Shown here: piece by piece, positions 50,904 to 59,969 of the stretch
Position numbering within the stretch: position 1 is the first letter of the stretch
Layout of the letters: each line of letters starts with the position of its first letter
Source of the DNA: Janthinobacterium sp. GW458P
GTDB lineage: Bacteria > Pseudomonadota > Gammaproteobacteria > Burkholderiales > Burkholderiaceae_D
Assembly: GCF_002127585.1 (NCBI RefSeq)
Contig: NZ_NEGZ01000004.1
Location: 40,063-104,062 of the forward strand
Direction of reading: 5' to 3'
Length of the DNA stretch: 64,000 bases
The notes under the pieces: model-generated
What the model saw: the letters and a program-made list of their open reading frames with translations, nothing else
What the model was told of the DNA's origin: nothing
The model's database searches: none
Position numbers and translations under genes: made by a program

Positions 50904-52604
50904 TCAATCGTCGGCGTAGATGTTGTTGTCCTTGGTTTCCTTGACGAACAGGGTGCCGATGACCACCGTCGCCAGGGCCACGACGATCGGGTACCACAGG
51001 CCGTAATAGATGTCGCCCTTGAAGGCCACCAGCGCGAAGGCCGTGGTCGGCAGCAGGCCGCCGAACCAGCCGTTGCCGATATGGTAGGGCAGGGACATCG
51101 AGGTGTAGCGTATGCGCGTCGGGAACATTTCCACCAGCATGGCGGCGATCGGGCCGTACACCATGGTCACGTACAGCACCAGGATAAACAGCAGCAGCAC
51201 GACCATCGGCTTGTTGATCTGCTCCGGATCGGCCTTGGCCGGATAGCCCGCTTCCTTGATGCCGGCGCCGATTTCTTTCTTGAACGCTGCTTCATGGGCC
51301 TTGCTTTCCGCATCGAAGTTCAGACCATCGGGCGTCATGACGGCATTAAACGACGTAAATTCCTTTGTGCCGATGCGTACCTTGGCGATGCTGCCGGCCG
51401 GTGCCGCTTCCTTCGTGTAGTTGACCGAGCTGTTCGACAGGAAGCCGGCGGCGATGTCGCACGACGATGGGAACTTCTTGGTACCCGTCATATTGAACTG
51501 GAAGTGGCAGGAGGCGGGATCGGCCACCACCACCACTGGCGAGTTCTTCAGTGCCGCTTCCAGCTGCGGATTGGCGAAGTGGGTCAGGCCGTTGAAGATG
51601 GGGAAGTAGGTGGCCGCGGCGATCAGGCAGCCGCCGAGGATGATGTATTTGCGGCCCAGGCGGTCGGACAGGCTGCCGAAGAACAGGAAGAACGGCGTGG
51701 CCAGCAGCAGGGCGATGGCGACCAGGATGGTGGCCGTGGCCAGGTCCACTTTCAGGGTCTGGGTCATGAAGAACAGGGCGTAGAACTGGCCCGTGTACCA
51801 GACGACGGCCTGGCCGGCCGTCAGGCCGATCAGGGCCAGGATGACGATCTTCAGGTTTTTCCATTTGCCGAACGCTTCCGTCAGCGGCGCTTTCGAGGTC
51901 TTGCCTTCGGCTTTCATCTTGGCAAACGCCGGCGATTCGTTCATGGCCAGGCGGATCCAGACGGAGATGGCCAGCAGCAGGACGGAGACGAGGAAGGGCA
52001 CGCGCCAGCCCCAGGCTTCAAACTCTTTCTCGCCCGTGGCCAGGCGGGTGCCCAGGATGACGATCAGCGACAGGAAAAAGCCCAGCGTTGCCGTTGTCTG
52101 TATCCACGCCGTGAATGCGCCGCGCTTGCCTTCAGGGGCGTGCTCGGCCACGTAGGTGGCTGCGCCGCCGTATTCGCCGCCCAGCGCCAGGCCTTGCAGG
52201 ATGCGCAGGATGACGAGGATGATCGGTGCGGCGATGCCGATGGAGGCGTGGCCCGGCAGCAGGCCGACGATGAAGGTGGAGCCGCCCATGATCAGGATCG
52301 TGATCAGGAAGGTGTATTTGCGGCCGATCATGTCGCCCAGGCGGCCGAAGACCAGCGCGCCGAACGGGCGCACGATGAAGCCGGCGGCAAAGGCCAGCAG
52401 GGCGAAAATGAAGGTGGTCGTGGGGTCGCCGATGAAGAATTGCTTGGCGATGATGGAAGCGAGCGAGCCGTACAGGTAAAAATCGTACCATTCAAACACG
52501 GTGCCGAGCGAAGATGCAAAGATGACCTTGCGTTCTTCTGGCGTAATCGGCGTTCCTTTGGTGGAAATTTTCCGCACGTCGGCCGGGCCGGATGATGATG
52601 CCAT
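50904..52604 (-). CDS. MHS-type major-facilitator transporter with a large insertion
   Basis: 566 residues. Twelve predicted helices with the MFS loop G-R-L-G-D-x-I-G-R-K-Y-T and the metabolite:H+ symporter layout (ProP/KgtP relatives; F-E-W-Y-D-F-Y-L-Y-G at the start). Between helices 8 and 9 there is an insertion of about 120 residues (residues 350-470) with three cysteines, beyond the membrane on the outer side. That insertion is unusual for the family and may shape substrate entry. The substrate is unknown. It is divergent from the thiolase operon. Confidence 0.9.
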   Translation of the reverse strand: MASSSGPADVRKISTKGTPITPEERKVIFASSLGTVFEWYDFYLYGSLASIIAKQFFIGDPTTTFIFALLAFAAGFIVRPFGALVFGRLGDMIGRKYTFLITILIMGGSTFIVGLLPGHASIGIAAPIILVILRILQGLALGGEYGGAATYVAEHAPEGKRGAFTAWIQTTATLGFFLSLIVILGTRLATGEKEFEAWGWRVPFLVSVLLLAISVWIRLAMNESPAFAKMKAEGKTSKAPLTEAFGKWKNLKIVILALIGLTAGQAVVWYTGQFYALFFMTQTLKVDLATATILVAIALLLATPFFLFFGSLSDRLGRKYIILGGCLIAAATYFPIFNGLTHFANPQLEAALKNSPVVVVADPASCHFQFNMTGTKKFPSSCDIAAGFLSNSSVNYTKEAAPAGSIAKVRIGTKEFTSFNAVMTPDGLNFDAESKAHEAAFKKEIGAGIKEAGYPAKADPEQINKPMVVLLLFILVLYVTMVYGPIAAMLVEMFPTRIRYTSMSLPYHIGNGWFGGLLPTTAFALVAFKGDIYYGLWYPIVVALATVVIGTLFVKETKDNNIYADD

Positions 52605-52761
52605 GGTTTGTCTCCCTATGTTTTATAGTGAACCGTTGCCGAGGTCTTTATTGACCATTCTTGCAACAGCTTGGAGGCGAGTGTGTTCTCGAAACCTTAC
52701 GTCATGCTTGCTTGAAACTTACGCGAAGCTTACAAAGTGAGGGTTGCCGCAACTTTGCGAA

Positions 52762-52769
52762 CGACCGTA
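52762..52769. promoter_or_regulatory. ACGNNCGT dyad upstream of the thiolase gene
   Basis: ACGACCGT in the 374 bp spacer before the thiolase, between TTGCGA (-35-like, 52756) and TATTCT (-10-like, 52782). The rest of the spacer (52605-52978) holds no gene. Same motif as at 38739 and 45525. Confidence 0.55.
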
Positions 52770-52978
52770 CTTAAATGTGCTATTCTGCTTGCGAGCTAGG
52801 TAATCGTCAGGAAATTCTTGTGGATTTATGACAAACAGAACCGGATGCAATACAAGGCGCCGACTGCTAGCAGTTGGCAACGCGGTAGGGCGCCGCTGAT
52901 GGAAGTCAGAAATCACAAGAATTTATTGGGCTTACTTAACATCATTGACCACATAACATTCCCACAAGGAGACACAGC

Positions 52979-54157
52979 ATGAATGAAGCCGTCATCGTAT
53001 CGACCGCCCGCACGGGCCTGGCCAAGTCCTGGAAGGGCGCGTTCAACATGACGCACGGCGCCACCCTGGGCGGCCACGTGCTGGCGGCCGCCGTCGAGCG
53101 CGCGCGCATCGAGGCGGAGGAAGTGGAAGACGTGCTGGTCGGCTGCGCCTTTCCCGAAGGCGCCACGGGCGGCAATATCGCGCGCCAGGTGGCCCTGCGC
53201 GGCGGCTGCCCCGTGACCACGGCCGGCATGACCGTCAACCGCTTCTGTTCCTCGGGCTTGCAGGCCATCGCCCTGGCGGCGCAGCGCATCATCGCCGGCG
53301 AAGGCGATATCTATGCGGCGGGCGGCGTGGAATCAATTTCCTGCGTGCAAAATGAAATGAATACGCATATGTATCGCGACGTCTGGCTGCAGCAGCACAA
53401 GCCGGAAGTGTACTGGCCCATGCTGCAGACGGCCGAAACGGTGGCAAAACGCTACCAGATTTCGCGCGAGCGCCAGGACGTGTACGGCGCGCAAAGCCAG
53501 CAGCGCGCAGCAAGCGCCCAGGCGGCCGGCCTGTTCGACGCGGAAATCGTGCCCATGACCACCATCATGGGCGTGGCTGACAAGGCCAGCGGCATGCTGG
53601 TGTCGCGCGAAGTGACGATTGCCGCCGACGAAGGCATCCGTGCCGACACGACGTATGACGGCGTGGCGAAGATCCGCCCGGCCATTCCCGGCGGCGTCAT
53701 CAGCGCCGGCAACGCCAGCCAGTTTTCCGACGGCGCGGCGATGGCCATCGTCATGAACGCGAAAGTGGCCGAAGCGAAAGGCTTGCAGCCGCTGGGCGTC
53801 TTCCGCGGCTTTGCCGTGGCCGGCTGCGAACCCGATGAAATGGGCATCGGCCCCGTGTACGCCATTCCCAAGCTGCTGAAAAAGGCGGGCTTGACGGTGG
53901 CTGACATCGGCCTGTGGGAACTCAATGAAGCGTTCGCCGTGCAGGTGCTGTATTGCGCCGACACCCTGGGCATTCCCATGGACCGCCTGAACGTCAACGG
54001 CGGCGCCATTGCCGTCGGCCACCCCTACGGCGTGTCGGGCGCGCGCCTGACGGGCCACGCCTTGATCGAAGGCAAGCGCCGCGGCGTCAAATACGTGGTC
54101 GTGACCATGTGCATCGGCGGCGGACAGGGCGCGGCCGGCCTGTTTGAAGTGCTGTAA
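52979..54157 (+). CDS. Acetyl-CoA acyltransferase (thiolase), FadA-like
   Basis: 392 residues. It cleaves 3-ketoacyl-CoA in the last beta-oxidation step. Active-site Cys is in [17 protein letters not shown], His in [18 protein letters not shown], and the second Cys in [21 protein letters not shown] precedes the ATG. It is followed by a strong terminator, then a Dabb-domain gene. Confidence 0.95.
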   Translation: MNEAVIVSTARTGLAKSWKGAFNMTHGATLGGHVLAAAVERARIEAEEVEDVLVGCAFPEGATGGNIARQVALRGGCPVTTAGMTVNRFCSSGLQAIALAAQRIIAGEGDIYAAGGVESISCVQNEMNTHMYRDVWLQQHKPEVYWPMLQTAETVAKRYQISRERQDVYGAQSQQRAASAQAAGLFDAEIVPMTTIMGVADKASGMLVSREVTIAADEGIRADTTYDGVAKIRPAIPGGVISAGNASQFSDGAAMAIVMNAKVAEAKGLQPLGVFRGFAVAGCEPDEMGIGPVYAIPKLLKKAGLTVADIGLWELNEAFAVQVLYCADTLGIPMDRLNVNGGAIAVGHPYGVSGARLTGHALIEGKRRGVKYVVVTMCIGGGQGAAGLFEVL

Positions 54158-54178
54158 TGTTTGCGTGAACCCAGTCTG

Positions 54179-54205
54179 CGGGCGGCTTCCAGGGCCGCCC
54201 GTTTT
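54179..54205 (+). terminator. Intrinsic terminator after the thiolase
   Basis: CGGGCGGC-TTCCAGG-GCCGCCCG followed by TTTTCC. GC-rich 8-bp stem 20 bases after the thiolase stop, on the plus strand. Confidence 0.75.
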
Positions 54206-54284
54206 CCTTGTACGGCCACTTCCTGCAGAGTGCGCCGATAGCGGTTACAGTAATGCTTCATTAATAAACAAGCAGCCTGCCACC

Positions 54285-54587
54285 ATGATCAAGCACATTG
54301 TTTTTTGGAAACTCAAAGACCACGCCGAAGGCGCCGACCGCGCCACCAACGCCCTGAAACTGAAAGCCCTGCTCGACGCCTGTTCGGACCTGGTGCCCGG
54401 CATATTGAAATTCGAGGCGGCCGTGGCCCAGCCGGGCCTGGAAGCGAGCTACGACATCGTGCTCTACAGCGAGTTCGCCAGCCGCGCAGCGCTCGACGCC
54501 TACCAGAACCATCCCGAGCACGTGAAAATCAAGCCGTTTTTTGGCGCCGTGCGCGAAGCGCGGCAGTGTATGGACTATGAGATTTAA
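54285..54587 (+). CDS. Dabb family stress-response barrel protein
   Basis: 100 residues starting MIKHIVFWKLKDHAEG. The Dabb fold shows I-K-H-I-V-x-W-K-L and L-Y-S-E-F-A-S-R-A-A-L-D-A-Y-Q-N-H-P-E-H. Such proteins are dimeric alpha-beta barrels, some with hydrolase-like roles. The short spacer after the thiolase terminator suggests an independent gene. Confidence 0.9.
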   Translation: MIKHIVFWKLKDHAEGADRATNALKLKALLDACSDLVPGILKFEAAVAQPGLEASYDIVLYSEFASRAALDAYQNHPEHVKIKPFFGAVREARQCMDYEI

Positions 54588-54649
54588 TGATTGAATTACC
54601 CCAGCCCTTCGCTTTAGGGTTCAGCTTGTTCATCCAATAAGGAGCATTC

Positions 54650-55651
54650 ATGACCACCTACCAACGCATCGTCCTCGCCGCGCGCCCCGCTTCCAACGAG
54701 GAAGTGCAGCCGGCACATTTTCGTCTGGAAACGAAAGACATTCCCGCCATCACGGATGGGCAATTGCTGGTACGCAACCAGTACCTGTCGCTCGACCCCT
54801 ATATGCGCGGGCGCATGAGCGCCAATAAGAGCTATGCGGCGCCGCAGGCGCTCGATGAAACCATGATAGGCGGCACGGTGGGCGTGGTGCTGGAATCGAA
54901 GCATCCGAAGTTCGCCGCGGGCGACACGGTGGTGGGGACCCTGGGCTGGACGGAAGTGGCCGTGTCGGACGGCACCATGCTGCGCAAGGTCGACACGACG
55001 CATATCCCCGCGTCCGCCTACCTGGGCGCCGTCGGCATGCCGGGCATGACGGCCTGGTATGGCCTGAACCAGATCATGGCGCCAAAGGCGGGCGAAATGG
55101 TCGTCGTGTCGGCCGCCAGCGGCGCCGTCGGCAGCGTCGTCGGCCAGCTGGCCAAACTCAAGGGTTGCAGGGTCGTCGGCATCGCGGGCGGGGCGGAAAA
55201 ATGCCGCTATGTCGTCGAGGAACTGGGTTTTGACGCCTGCGTCGACTACAAGGCGGGCAAGCTGGCGGCCGACCTGGAAGCGGCCACGCCGGACGGTATC
55301 GACGCCATCTTTGAAAACGTGGGCGGCGCCGTGTTCGATGCGGCCCTGGCCCGCACCAACGCGTTCGGCCGCGTGGCCGTGTGCGGCTGGATCGCCGGCT
55401 ACAACGGCGAACCGACGCCGCTCGACAATGCCCGCCTGATCCTCACCAACCGCCTCACGGTGCGCGGCTTCATCGTGTCCGAACAGCCGGAATTCTGGCC
55501 GCAAGGACTGGCCGAGCTGGGCACCCTGGTGGCGTCGGGCAAGCTGAAGTTCCGCGAATCCGTGGCCGAGGGCCTGGCCAGCGCGCCCGACGCCTTCATC
55601 GGCCTGTTGAAGGGCCGTAATTTCGGCAAGCAACTGGTCAAGCTCGGCTGA
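54650..55651 (+). CDS. Zinc-free NADP-dependent medium-chain oxidoreductase (leukotriene B4 dehydrogenase-like)
   Basis: 333 residues of the MDR superfamily lacking catalytic zinc ligands. NADP-binding loop S-A-A-S-G-A-V-G-S-V-V-G (about 155-166) and G-x-A-G-G-A-E-K-C at the beta-alpha end fit the family. It reduces 2-alkenal or related double bonds with NADPH (family knowledge). The start opens MTTYQRIVLAARPASNE, typical of the class. Confidence 0.9.
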   Translation: MTTYQRIVLAARPASNEEVQPAHFRLETKDIPAITDGQLLVRNQYLSLDPYMRGRMSANKSYAAPQALDETMIGGTVGVVLESKHPKFAAGDTVVGTLGWTEVAVSDGTMLRKVDTTHIPASAYLGAVGMPGMTAWYGLNQIMAPKAGEMVVVSAASGAVGSVVGQLAKLKGCRVVGIAGGAEKCRYVVEELGFDACVDYKAGKLAADLEAATPDGIDAIFENVGGAVFDAALARTNAFGRVAVCGWIAGYNGEPTPLDNARLILTNRLTVRGFIVSEQPEFWPQGLAELGTLVASGKLKFRESVAEGLASAPDAFIGLLKGRNFGKQLVKLG

Positions 55652-55711
55652 TCTCGCCGAGGAAAGGCGGGCCGTGCGACAATTGCGGCCTGTCTCCTTT
55701 TACATTACACC

Positions 55712-56137
55712 ATGACCAAGCACACCATCCGTCTCGGCGACTGGGCCACCCTGGGCCCTGACGCCACCGCCATCCGCTTTGAAGTTTTCGTCGATGAACA
55801 GAAAGTGCCGGCCGAGATCGAACTCGACGATATGGATGCCGTCTGCCTGCACGCCGTCGCCTATGACGACGCCGGCCAAGCCATCGGCACGGGCCGGCTA
55901 TTGCCGGACGGACACATCGGCCGCATGGCCGTGCGCCAGCCGGGCCGCGGCACGGGCGTGGGCGGCGCCATTTTGACCTTGCTGATGGACAAGGCGCGCG
56001 AACGTGGTGACCTGGCGGTGATGCTGAACGCGCAAACCGTGGCCGCGCCATTCTATGCGCGCCACGGTTTCGTGCAGCAGGGGGAACAATTTGAAGAGGC
56101 GGGGATTGCGCATGTGGAGATGCGGCTGCAGTTTTAA
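55712..56137 (+). CDS. GNAT family N-acetyltransferase
   Basis: 141 residues, similar to the ElaA/YitI subset: A-I-R-F-E-V-F-V-D-E-Q-K-V-P (residues 20-33), then I-G-R-M-A-V-R-Q-P-G-R-G-T-G-V-G (acetyl-CoA loop, about 68-83) and F-Y-A-R-H-G-F. Substrate unknown. Ends just before a GGGGTC palindrome. Confidence 0.9.
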   Translation: MTKHTIRLGDWATLGPDATAIRFEVFVDEQKVPAEIELDDMDAVCLHAVAYDDAGQAIGTGRLLPDGHIGRMAVRQPGRGTGVGGAILTLLMDKARERGDLAVMLNAQTVAAPFYARHGFVQQGEQFEEAGIAHVEMRLQF

Positions 56138-56160
56138 GCGTTAACCCAGGAGCAAGGACT

Positions 56161-56188
56161 GGGGTCGGACCCTACAGGGTCCGACCCC
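56161..56188. repeat. REP-like GGGGTCGGACCC palindrome
   Basis: GGGGTCGGACCC-TACA-GGGTCCGACCCC, a perfect 12-bp inverted repeat. Another of the same type is at 63622 (GGGGTCTGACCC). Such palindromes are widespread in related genomes and may be REP elements moved by a RAYT transposase. It lies between a plus-strand GNAT gene and the convergent ABC permease gene, where it can also end transcription. Confidence 0.75.
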
Positions 56189-56209
56189 GGCAGTTCATGG
56201 GTTTAGGGT

Positions 56210-57223
56210 TTAATTCTGCGCGTGCGACTGGCGCCATTTATCCAGGATCACGGCCAGCACGATCACGACACCTTTCGCCACATACTGCCAGAACGACGAC
56301 AGCCCCAAAATCGTCAAGCCATTGTTCATCACGCCGATGATCAGGGCGCCGATGACGGTGCCCCAGACGGAACCGACGCCGCCCATCAGGCTCGTGCCGC
56401 CGAGCACGACGGCCGCGATGGCATCGAGTTCATAACCGGTACCCCAGTTGCCGTTGGCGGCATACAAACGGCTGGCCGACATGGCGCCGCCCAGGCCCGC
56501 GAACAGGCCGCTGATGGTGTAGACAAACATCAGCACGAGGCCGACCTTGATCCCCGTCAAACGCGCCGCCTGGATATTGCCGCCCACGGCGTAGATATGC
56601 AGGCCCAGGGTCGTCTTGCGCAAGATAAACCAGGTCAGCAGCACGACGGCGGCCGCCAGCCAGATCAGCCAGGGCACGGCCAGGAAGCTGCCGTTGCCCA
56701 TCCATTCGAAGCTGGGGATTTCCGTGTTCAGCACGCTGGTGCCGTCGGCCAGCAGATAGGCCGCGCCGCGCAGGGCCGTCATGGTGCCCAGGGTCACGAC
56801 GAACGGGTTCAGGCCGACGAGGGCGACGAGCACGCCATTGAGCGCGCCCAGCAGCAGGCCGACGATGAGGAAGGCAGGGATTGAAAAGCCGGCGAACTGG
56901 GCCGACAAGGACATCAGCATGCCCGCCACGGCCGAGACGGCCAGCACGGAGCCGACCGATAAATCGATGCCGCTGGTCAGAATGACGAAGGTCATGCCCG
57001 AGGCCAGCACGATATTGATCGACACCTGGCGGAAGATGTTCATGGTGTTGTTGCTCGTCATGAACGTGGACGTGCCGTCGGCCGAGAAATACACGGTCAG
57101 GCCGTACATGGCCAGGTACAGCACGACCAGCACGGGCAGCATGCCCAGGCGGCGCATCAGGTTCGAGGCATTGAAAGGTTCGCCGGCGCGCGGGGCGCCG
57201 CGGGTGGTACTAGTTGTCATCAT
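56210..57223 (-). CDS. Sugar ABC transporter permease (RbsC/XylH type)
   Basis: 337 residues with about ten membrane helices. The BPD_transp_2 pattern is clear: F-V-I-L-T-S-G-I-D-L-S-V-G-S-V-L-A near residue 80 and M-G-G-V-G-S-V-W-G-T-V-I-G-A near 280. It forms the pore for a ribose/xylose-type sugar. AGGAG precedes the ATG-ATG pair. Repeat copy D lies between this gene and the ATPase. Confidence 0.92.
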   Translation of the reverse strand: MMTTSTTRGAPRAGEPFNASNLMRRLGMLPVLVVLYLAMYGLTVYFSADGTSTFMTSNNTMNIFRQVSINIVLASGMTFVILTSGIDLSVGSVLAVSAVAGMLMSLSAQFAGFSIPAFLIVGLLLGALNGVLVALVGLNPFVVTLGTMTALRGAAYLLADGTSVLNTEIPSFEWMGNGSFLAVPWLIWLAAAVVLLTWFILRKTTLGLHIYAVGGNIQAARLTGIKVGLVLMFVYTISGLFAGLGGAMSASRLYAANGNWGTGYELDAIAAVVLGGTSLMGGVGSVWGTVIGALIIGVMNNGLTILGLSSFWQYVAKGVVIVLAVILDKWRQSHAQN

Positions 57224-57260
57224 GAGTCTCCTGAATGATTATTTAAGGCGTATTCTTAAA

Positions 57261-57391
57261 ACGCCTAACAAAACCGCAGCGAGCGGATGTGGGTTGTGGT
57301 TGAGACGCGGAACTGTGCGAAGCACGGGGACGCCGAGTCAGTGAGCATCGGAAACCGCGACCCGCGACGCGCAGTAGGTTTTGATAGGTGT
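57261..57391 (+). repeat. Structured intergenic repeat, copy D
   Basis: About 131 bp, between rbsA and rbsC, ending 2 bases from the rbsA stop. Arms ACGCCTAACAAAACC and GGTTTTGATAGGTGT pair with two mismatches. Inner GTGGTTGAG pairs with AACCGC, where other copies have GTGGCC/GGCCGC (compensatory change). Hairpin TGTGC-GAA-GCACG matches the GTGC type. It has an extra 15 bases (GGGACGCCGAGTCA) after the hairpin. The most divergent copy, lying inside an operon. Confidence 0.82.
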
Positions 57392-57393
57392 TT

Positions 57394-58893
57394 TTAGGCC
57401 GCTTCCAGCTGGGTGGCGTAGGCGAGGATGTTTTCCTGCGTGATATCGTCGCCCGTCACTTCGCCCGTCAGCCGTCCTTCGCACATCACCATCACGCGGT
57501 CGCAGATGCCGACCAGCTCGGCCAGTTCGCTGGAAATGCACAGTACGGCCGTGCCCGCGTCCGCCAGCTGGTGGATGATCTTGTAGATTTCGCTTTTCGC
57601 GCCCACGTCCACGCCCCGCGTCGGTTCGTCGAGGATGAGGACCTTGGGGGCGATGGCCAGCCAGCGCGCCAGCAGGACTTTCTGCTGGTTGCCGCCAGAC
57701 AATCCCCCCACGATGCCGTCCGGCCCCGAGACCTTGACGTTGAGGTTGGCAATCGCCTCGCGCGTGAGCTGCGTCAGGGCGCCACGGTTGACCACGCCCG
57801 CCGTGGAATGCTTTGAAAGTATGTTCATCGACATGTTTTCCATGGCCGACAACTGCATGAACAAGCCCAGGCTCTTGCGGTCTTCCGGCAGATAGCCGAT
57901 GCCGTGGCGTATCGCCGCCAGCGGCCGCTGGATGTGCACTTCCTGGCCGTCGAGCCACACTTGTCCCGATGCTTTCTTGTCGGCGCCAAAGATCAGCCGC
58001 GCCAGTTCCGTGCGGCCCGCGCCCACGAGTCCCGCCAGGCCCGTCACTTCGCCCGCATGCAGGGCGAACGAGGCGGGTTTGACCTTGCCGCCGCCCACGT
58101 TTTCCACGCGCAGGCGCTCGGCGCCCCGCGTGCTGCGGCGCTGGTGCGAATAGAAGTCGTCGGCGGGACGGCCCACCATCATTTGCACGACTTTCTTTTG
58201 ATCCAGCTCATCCTTGCCCAGTTCGCCCACATAGGCGCCGTCGCGCAGCACCGTGATGCGGCGCGCCAGGCGTTCCACCTCGGCCATGCGGTGGCTGATG
58301 TAGAGCACGGCCAGGCCCTTGTCGCGCTGTTCTTCGATGATGCGGAACAATTGTTCGGTTTCCCGGTCGGACAGGGCGGCAGTGGGCTCGTCCATGATCA
58401 GGATGCGGCTTTCGTGCACGAGGGCGCGGGCGATTTCCACCTGCTGCTGCTCGGCGATCGACAGGGTAGCCACCATGGTGTCGGCGTCGAAGCGGGAACC
58501 GAGGTCGGCCAGGATGGCGTTCGTGCGCGCGCGCATTTCGCCGCCCTTGACGGTCCAGAACGGTCCTTGCGGCTCGCTGCCCATGAAGACGTTCTGCGCC
58601 ACCGTCATGTTCTTGGCCACGCTCAGTTCCTGGTAGATCAGGTTGATGCCCAGGGCGCGGGCCTCGCCCGGGTTGCGGATGCGGATTGGCTTGCCGTCGA
58701 GAATGATTTCACCGGCGTCCGGCGTGTACACGCCCGAGAGGATCTTCATCAGGGTGCTCTTGCCGGCGCCGTTTTCGCCCATCACGGCATGGATTTCGCC
58801 GCTGCGCACCGTCAGGTGCACGCCGCGCAGCGCGCGCGTGGCGCCGAAGCGCTTCTCGATGCCGCGCATTTCAAAAATAATATCGTCGCTCAT
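57394..58893 (-). CDS. Sugar ABC transporter ATP-binding protein (RbsA/XylG type)
   Basis: 499 residues with two ATPase domains. Walker A 1 is GENGAGKST (about 36-44), signature LSIAEQQQVEIARAL; the second domain has GLVGAGRTEL, LSGGNQQKVLLARWL and LILDEPTRGVDVGAKSEIYKII. It powers sugar import with the permease and RbsB. It lies upstream of the permease with copy D in the gap. Confidence 0.94.
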   Translation of the reverse strand: MSDDIIFEMRGIEKRFGATRALRGVHLTVRSGEIHAVMGENGAGKSTLMKILSGVYTPDAGEIILDGKPIRIRNPGEARALGINLIYQELSVAKNMTVAQNVFMGSEPQGPFWTVKGGEMRARTNAILADLGSRFDADTMVATLSIAEQQQVEIARALVHESRILIMDEPTAALSDRETEQLFRIIEEQRDKGLAVLYISHRMAEVERLARRITVLRDGAYVGELGKDELDQKKVVQMMVGRPADDFYSHQRRSTRGAERLRVENVGGGKVKPASFALHAGEVTGLAGLVGAGRTELARLIFGADKKASGQVWLDGQEVHIQRPLAAIRHGIGYLPEDRKSLGLFMQLSAMENMSMNILSKHSTAGVVNRGALTQLTREAIANLNVKVSGPDGIVGGLSGGNQQKVLLARWLAIAPKVLILDEPTRGVDVGAKSEIYKIIHQLADAGTAVLCISSELAELVGICDRVMVMCEGRLTGEVTGDDITQENILAYATQLEAA

Positions 58894-58970
58894 GACTGTC
58901 CTTCCTTGCTGGTGAAACTGGCGCCGCCTGCCAACTGGCTGGCGGCGCCGCGTGGTTCAGGTCAGGCAGA

Positions 58971-59906
58971 TCAGTTCTTCACCCAGCCCGTGTAGGTGGC
59001 GACGTTTTCCTTGGTGATGGCCGGGGTCGGCAACAGCACCATGGTCTGTTTCGGCGTGCGGCCGTTCATGATGTCGTAGCCCATCTGCACGGCGTCCGTT
59101 GCCATGCGGTAAGGGTTTTGCGCCGAGGTGGCGGCAAACAGGCCGGCCTTGTTCTTCAGGGCGTTCTGGCCGTCCGGCGCGCCATCGACGGCCGTGATCA
59201 GTTTGACGTCCGTGCGCTTCGATTGCTTGATCGCCAGTTCGGCGCCGATGCCGGTCGGATCGTTGATGGCGAACACGGCGTCGATCTTCGGATGGGCCGT
59301 CAGCAAATTCGACATCACGGTCATGCCGCCGTCGCGGCTGCCGCCCGCGTTCTGGTTGTCGGACAGGATTTTTATGTCCTTGAAGGCGGCCAGGGTTTTC
59401 TTGCAGCCGTTGACGCGGTCGATCACGGAGGTGACGGGCGGCCCGTTGAGGATCACCACATTGCCCTTGCCGCCGATCTGCTTGGCCAGGTAGGCGCACG
59501 AGACGTCGCCGGCCATGGTGTTGTCGGACATCACGGTGGCCGAAGCGCCCACGGCGCCCACGTCGACGGCGATCACGACCACGCCCGCATTGCGCGCCTT
59601 CTTGATGGCCGGGGCGATGCCCTTGGAGTCGACGGCGTTCAGGATGATGATGTCGGTCTTGTTGGCGATGAAATTCTCGATCTGGTCCACCTGGGTGTTC
59701 AGGTCATACTTGCTGGAAACAGTCGTGACTTTCACGCCGGGGCCACCGAGCTTTTTCGCGCTTTCTTCCGCGCCGCGGCCAATCGCCACGAAAAACGGGT
59801 TGGCCAGGTCGCCCACGCTCACGCCGATCGATTTGAGCGGTTTATCGGCGGCAAAGGCGCCGCAGGCGGCGGACAGCAGCAGGGTGGCGGTAATGACTTT
59901 TTTCAT
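58971..59906 (-). CDS. Sugar ABC transporter substrate-binding protein (RbsB type)
   Basis: 311 residues from ATG 59906 (GGAG 5 bases upstream; the frame is open 12 bases further). Signal peptide MKKVITATLLLSAACGAFA. The RbsB fold is seen in SIGVSVGDLANPFFVAIGRGAEE and GMTVMSNLLTAHPKIDAVFAINDPTGIG. It binds a pentose or hexose in the periplasm. The transaldolase gene lies 63 bp upstream on the same strand. Confidence 0.92.
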   Translation of the reverse strand: MKKVITATLLLSAACGAFAADKPLKSIGVSVGDLANPFFVAIGRGAEESAKKLGGPGVKVTTVSSKYDLNTQVDQIENFIANKTDIIILNAVDSKGIAPAIKKARNAGVVVIAVDVGAVGASATVMSDNTMAGDVSCAYLAKQIGGKGNVVILNGPPVTSVIDRVNGCKKTLAAFKDIKILSDNQNAGGSRDGGMTVMSNLLTAHPKIDAVFAINDPTGIGAELAIKQSKRTDVKLITAVDGAPDGQNALKNKAGLFAATSAQNPYRMATDAVQMGYDIMNGRTPKQTMVLLPTPAITKENVATYTGWVKN

Positions 59907-59969
59907 GAGGATCTCCAAGGGTTTTTATTGTAAAAACGACTGTGCTACGGGTAAAAACTTTGTTATTCG

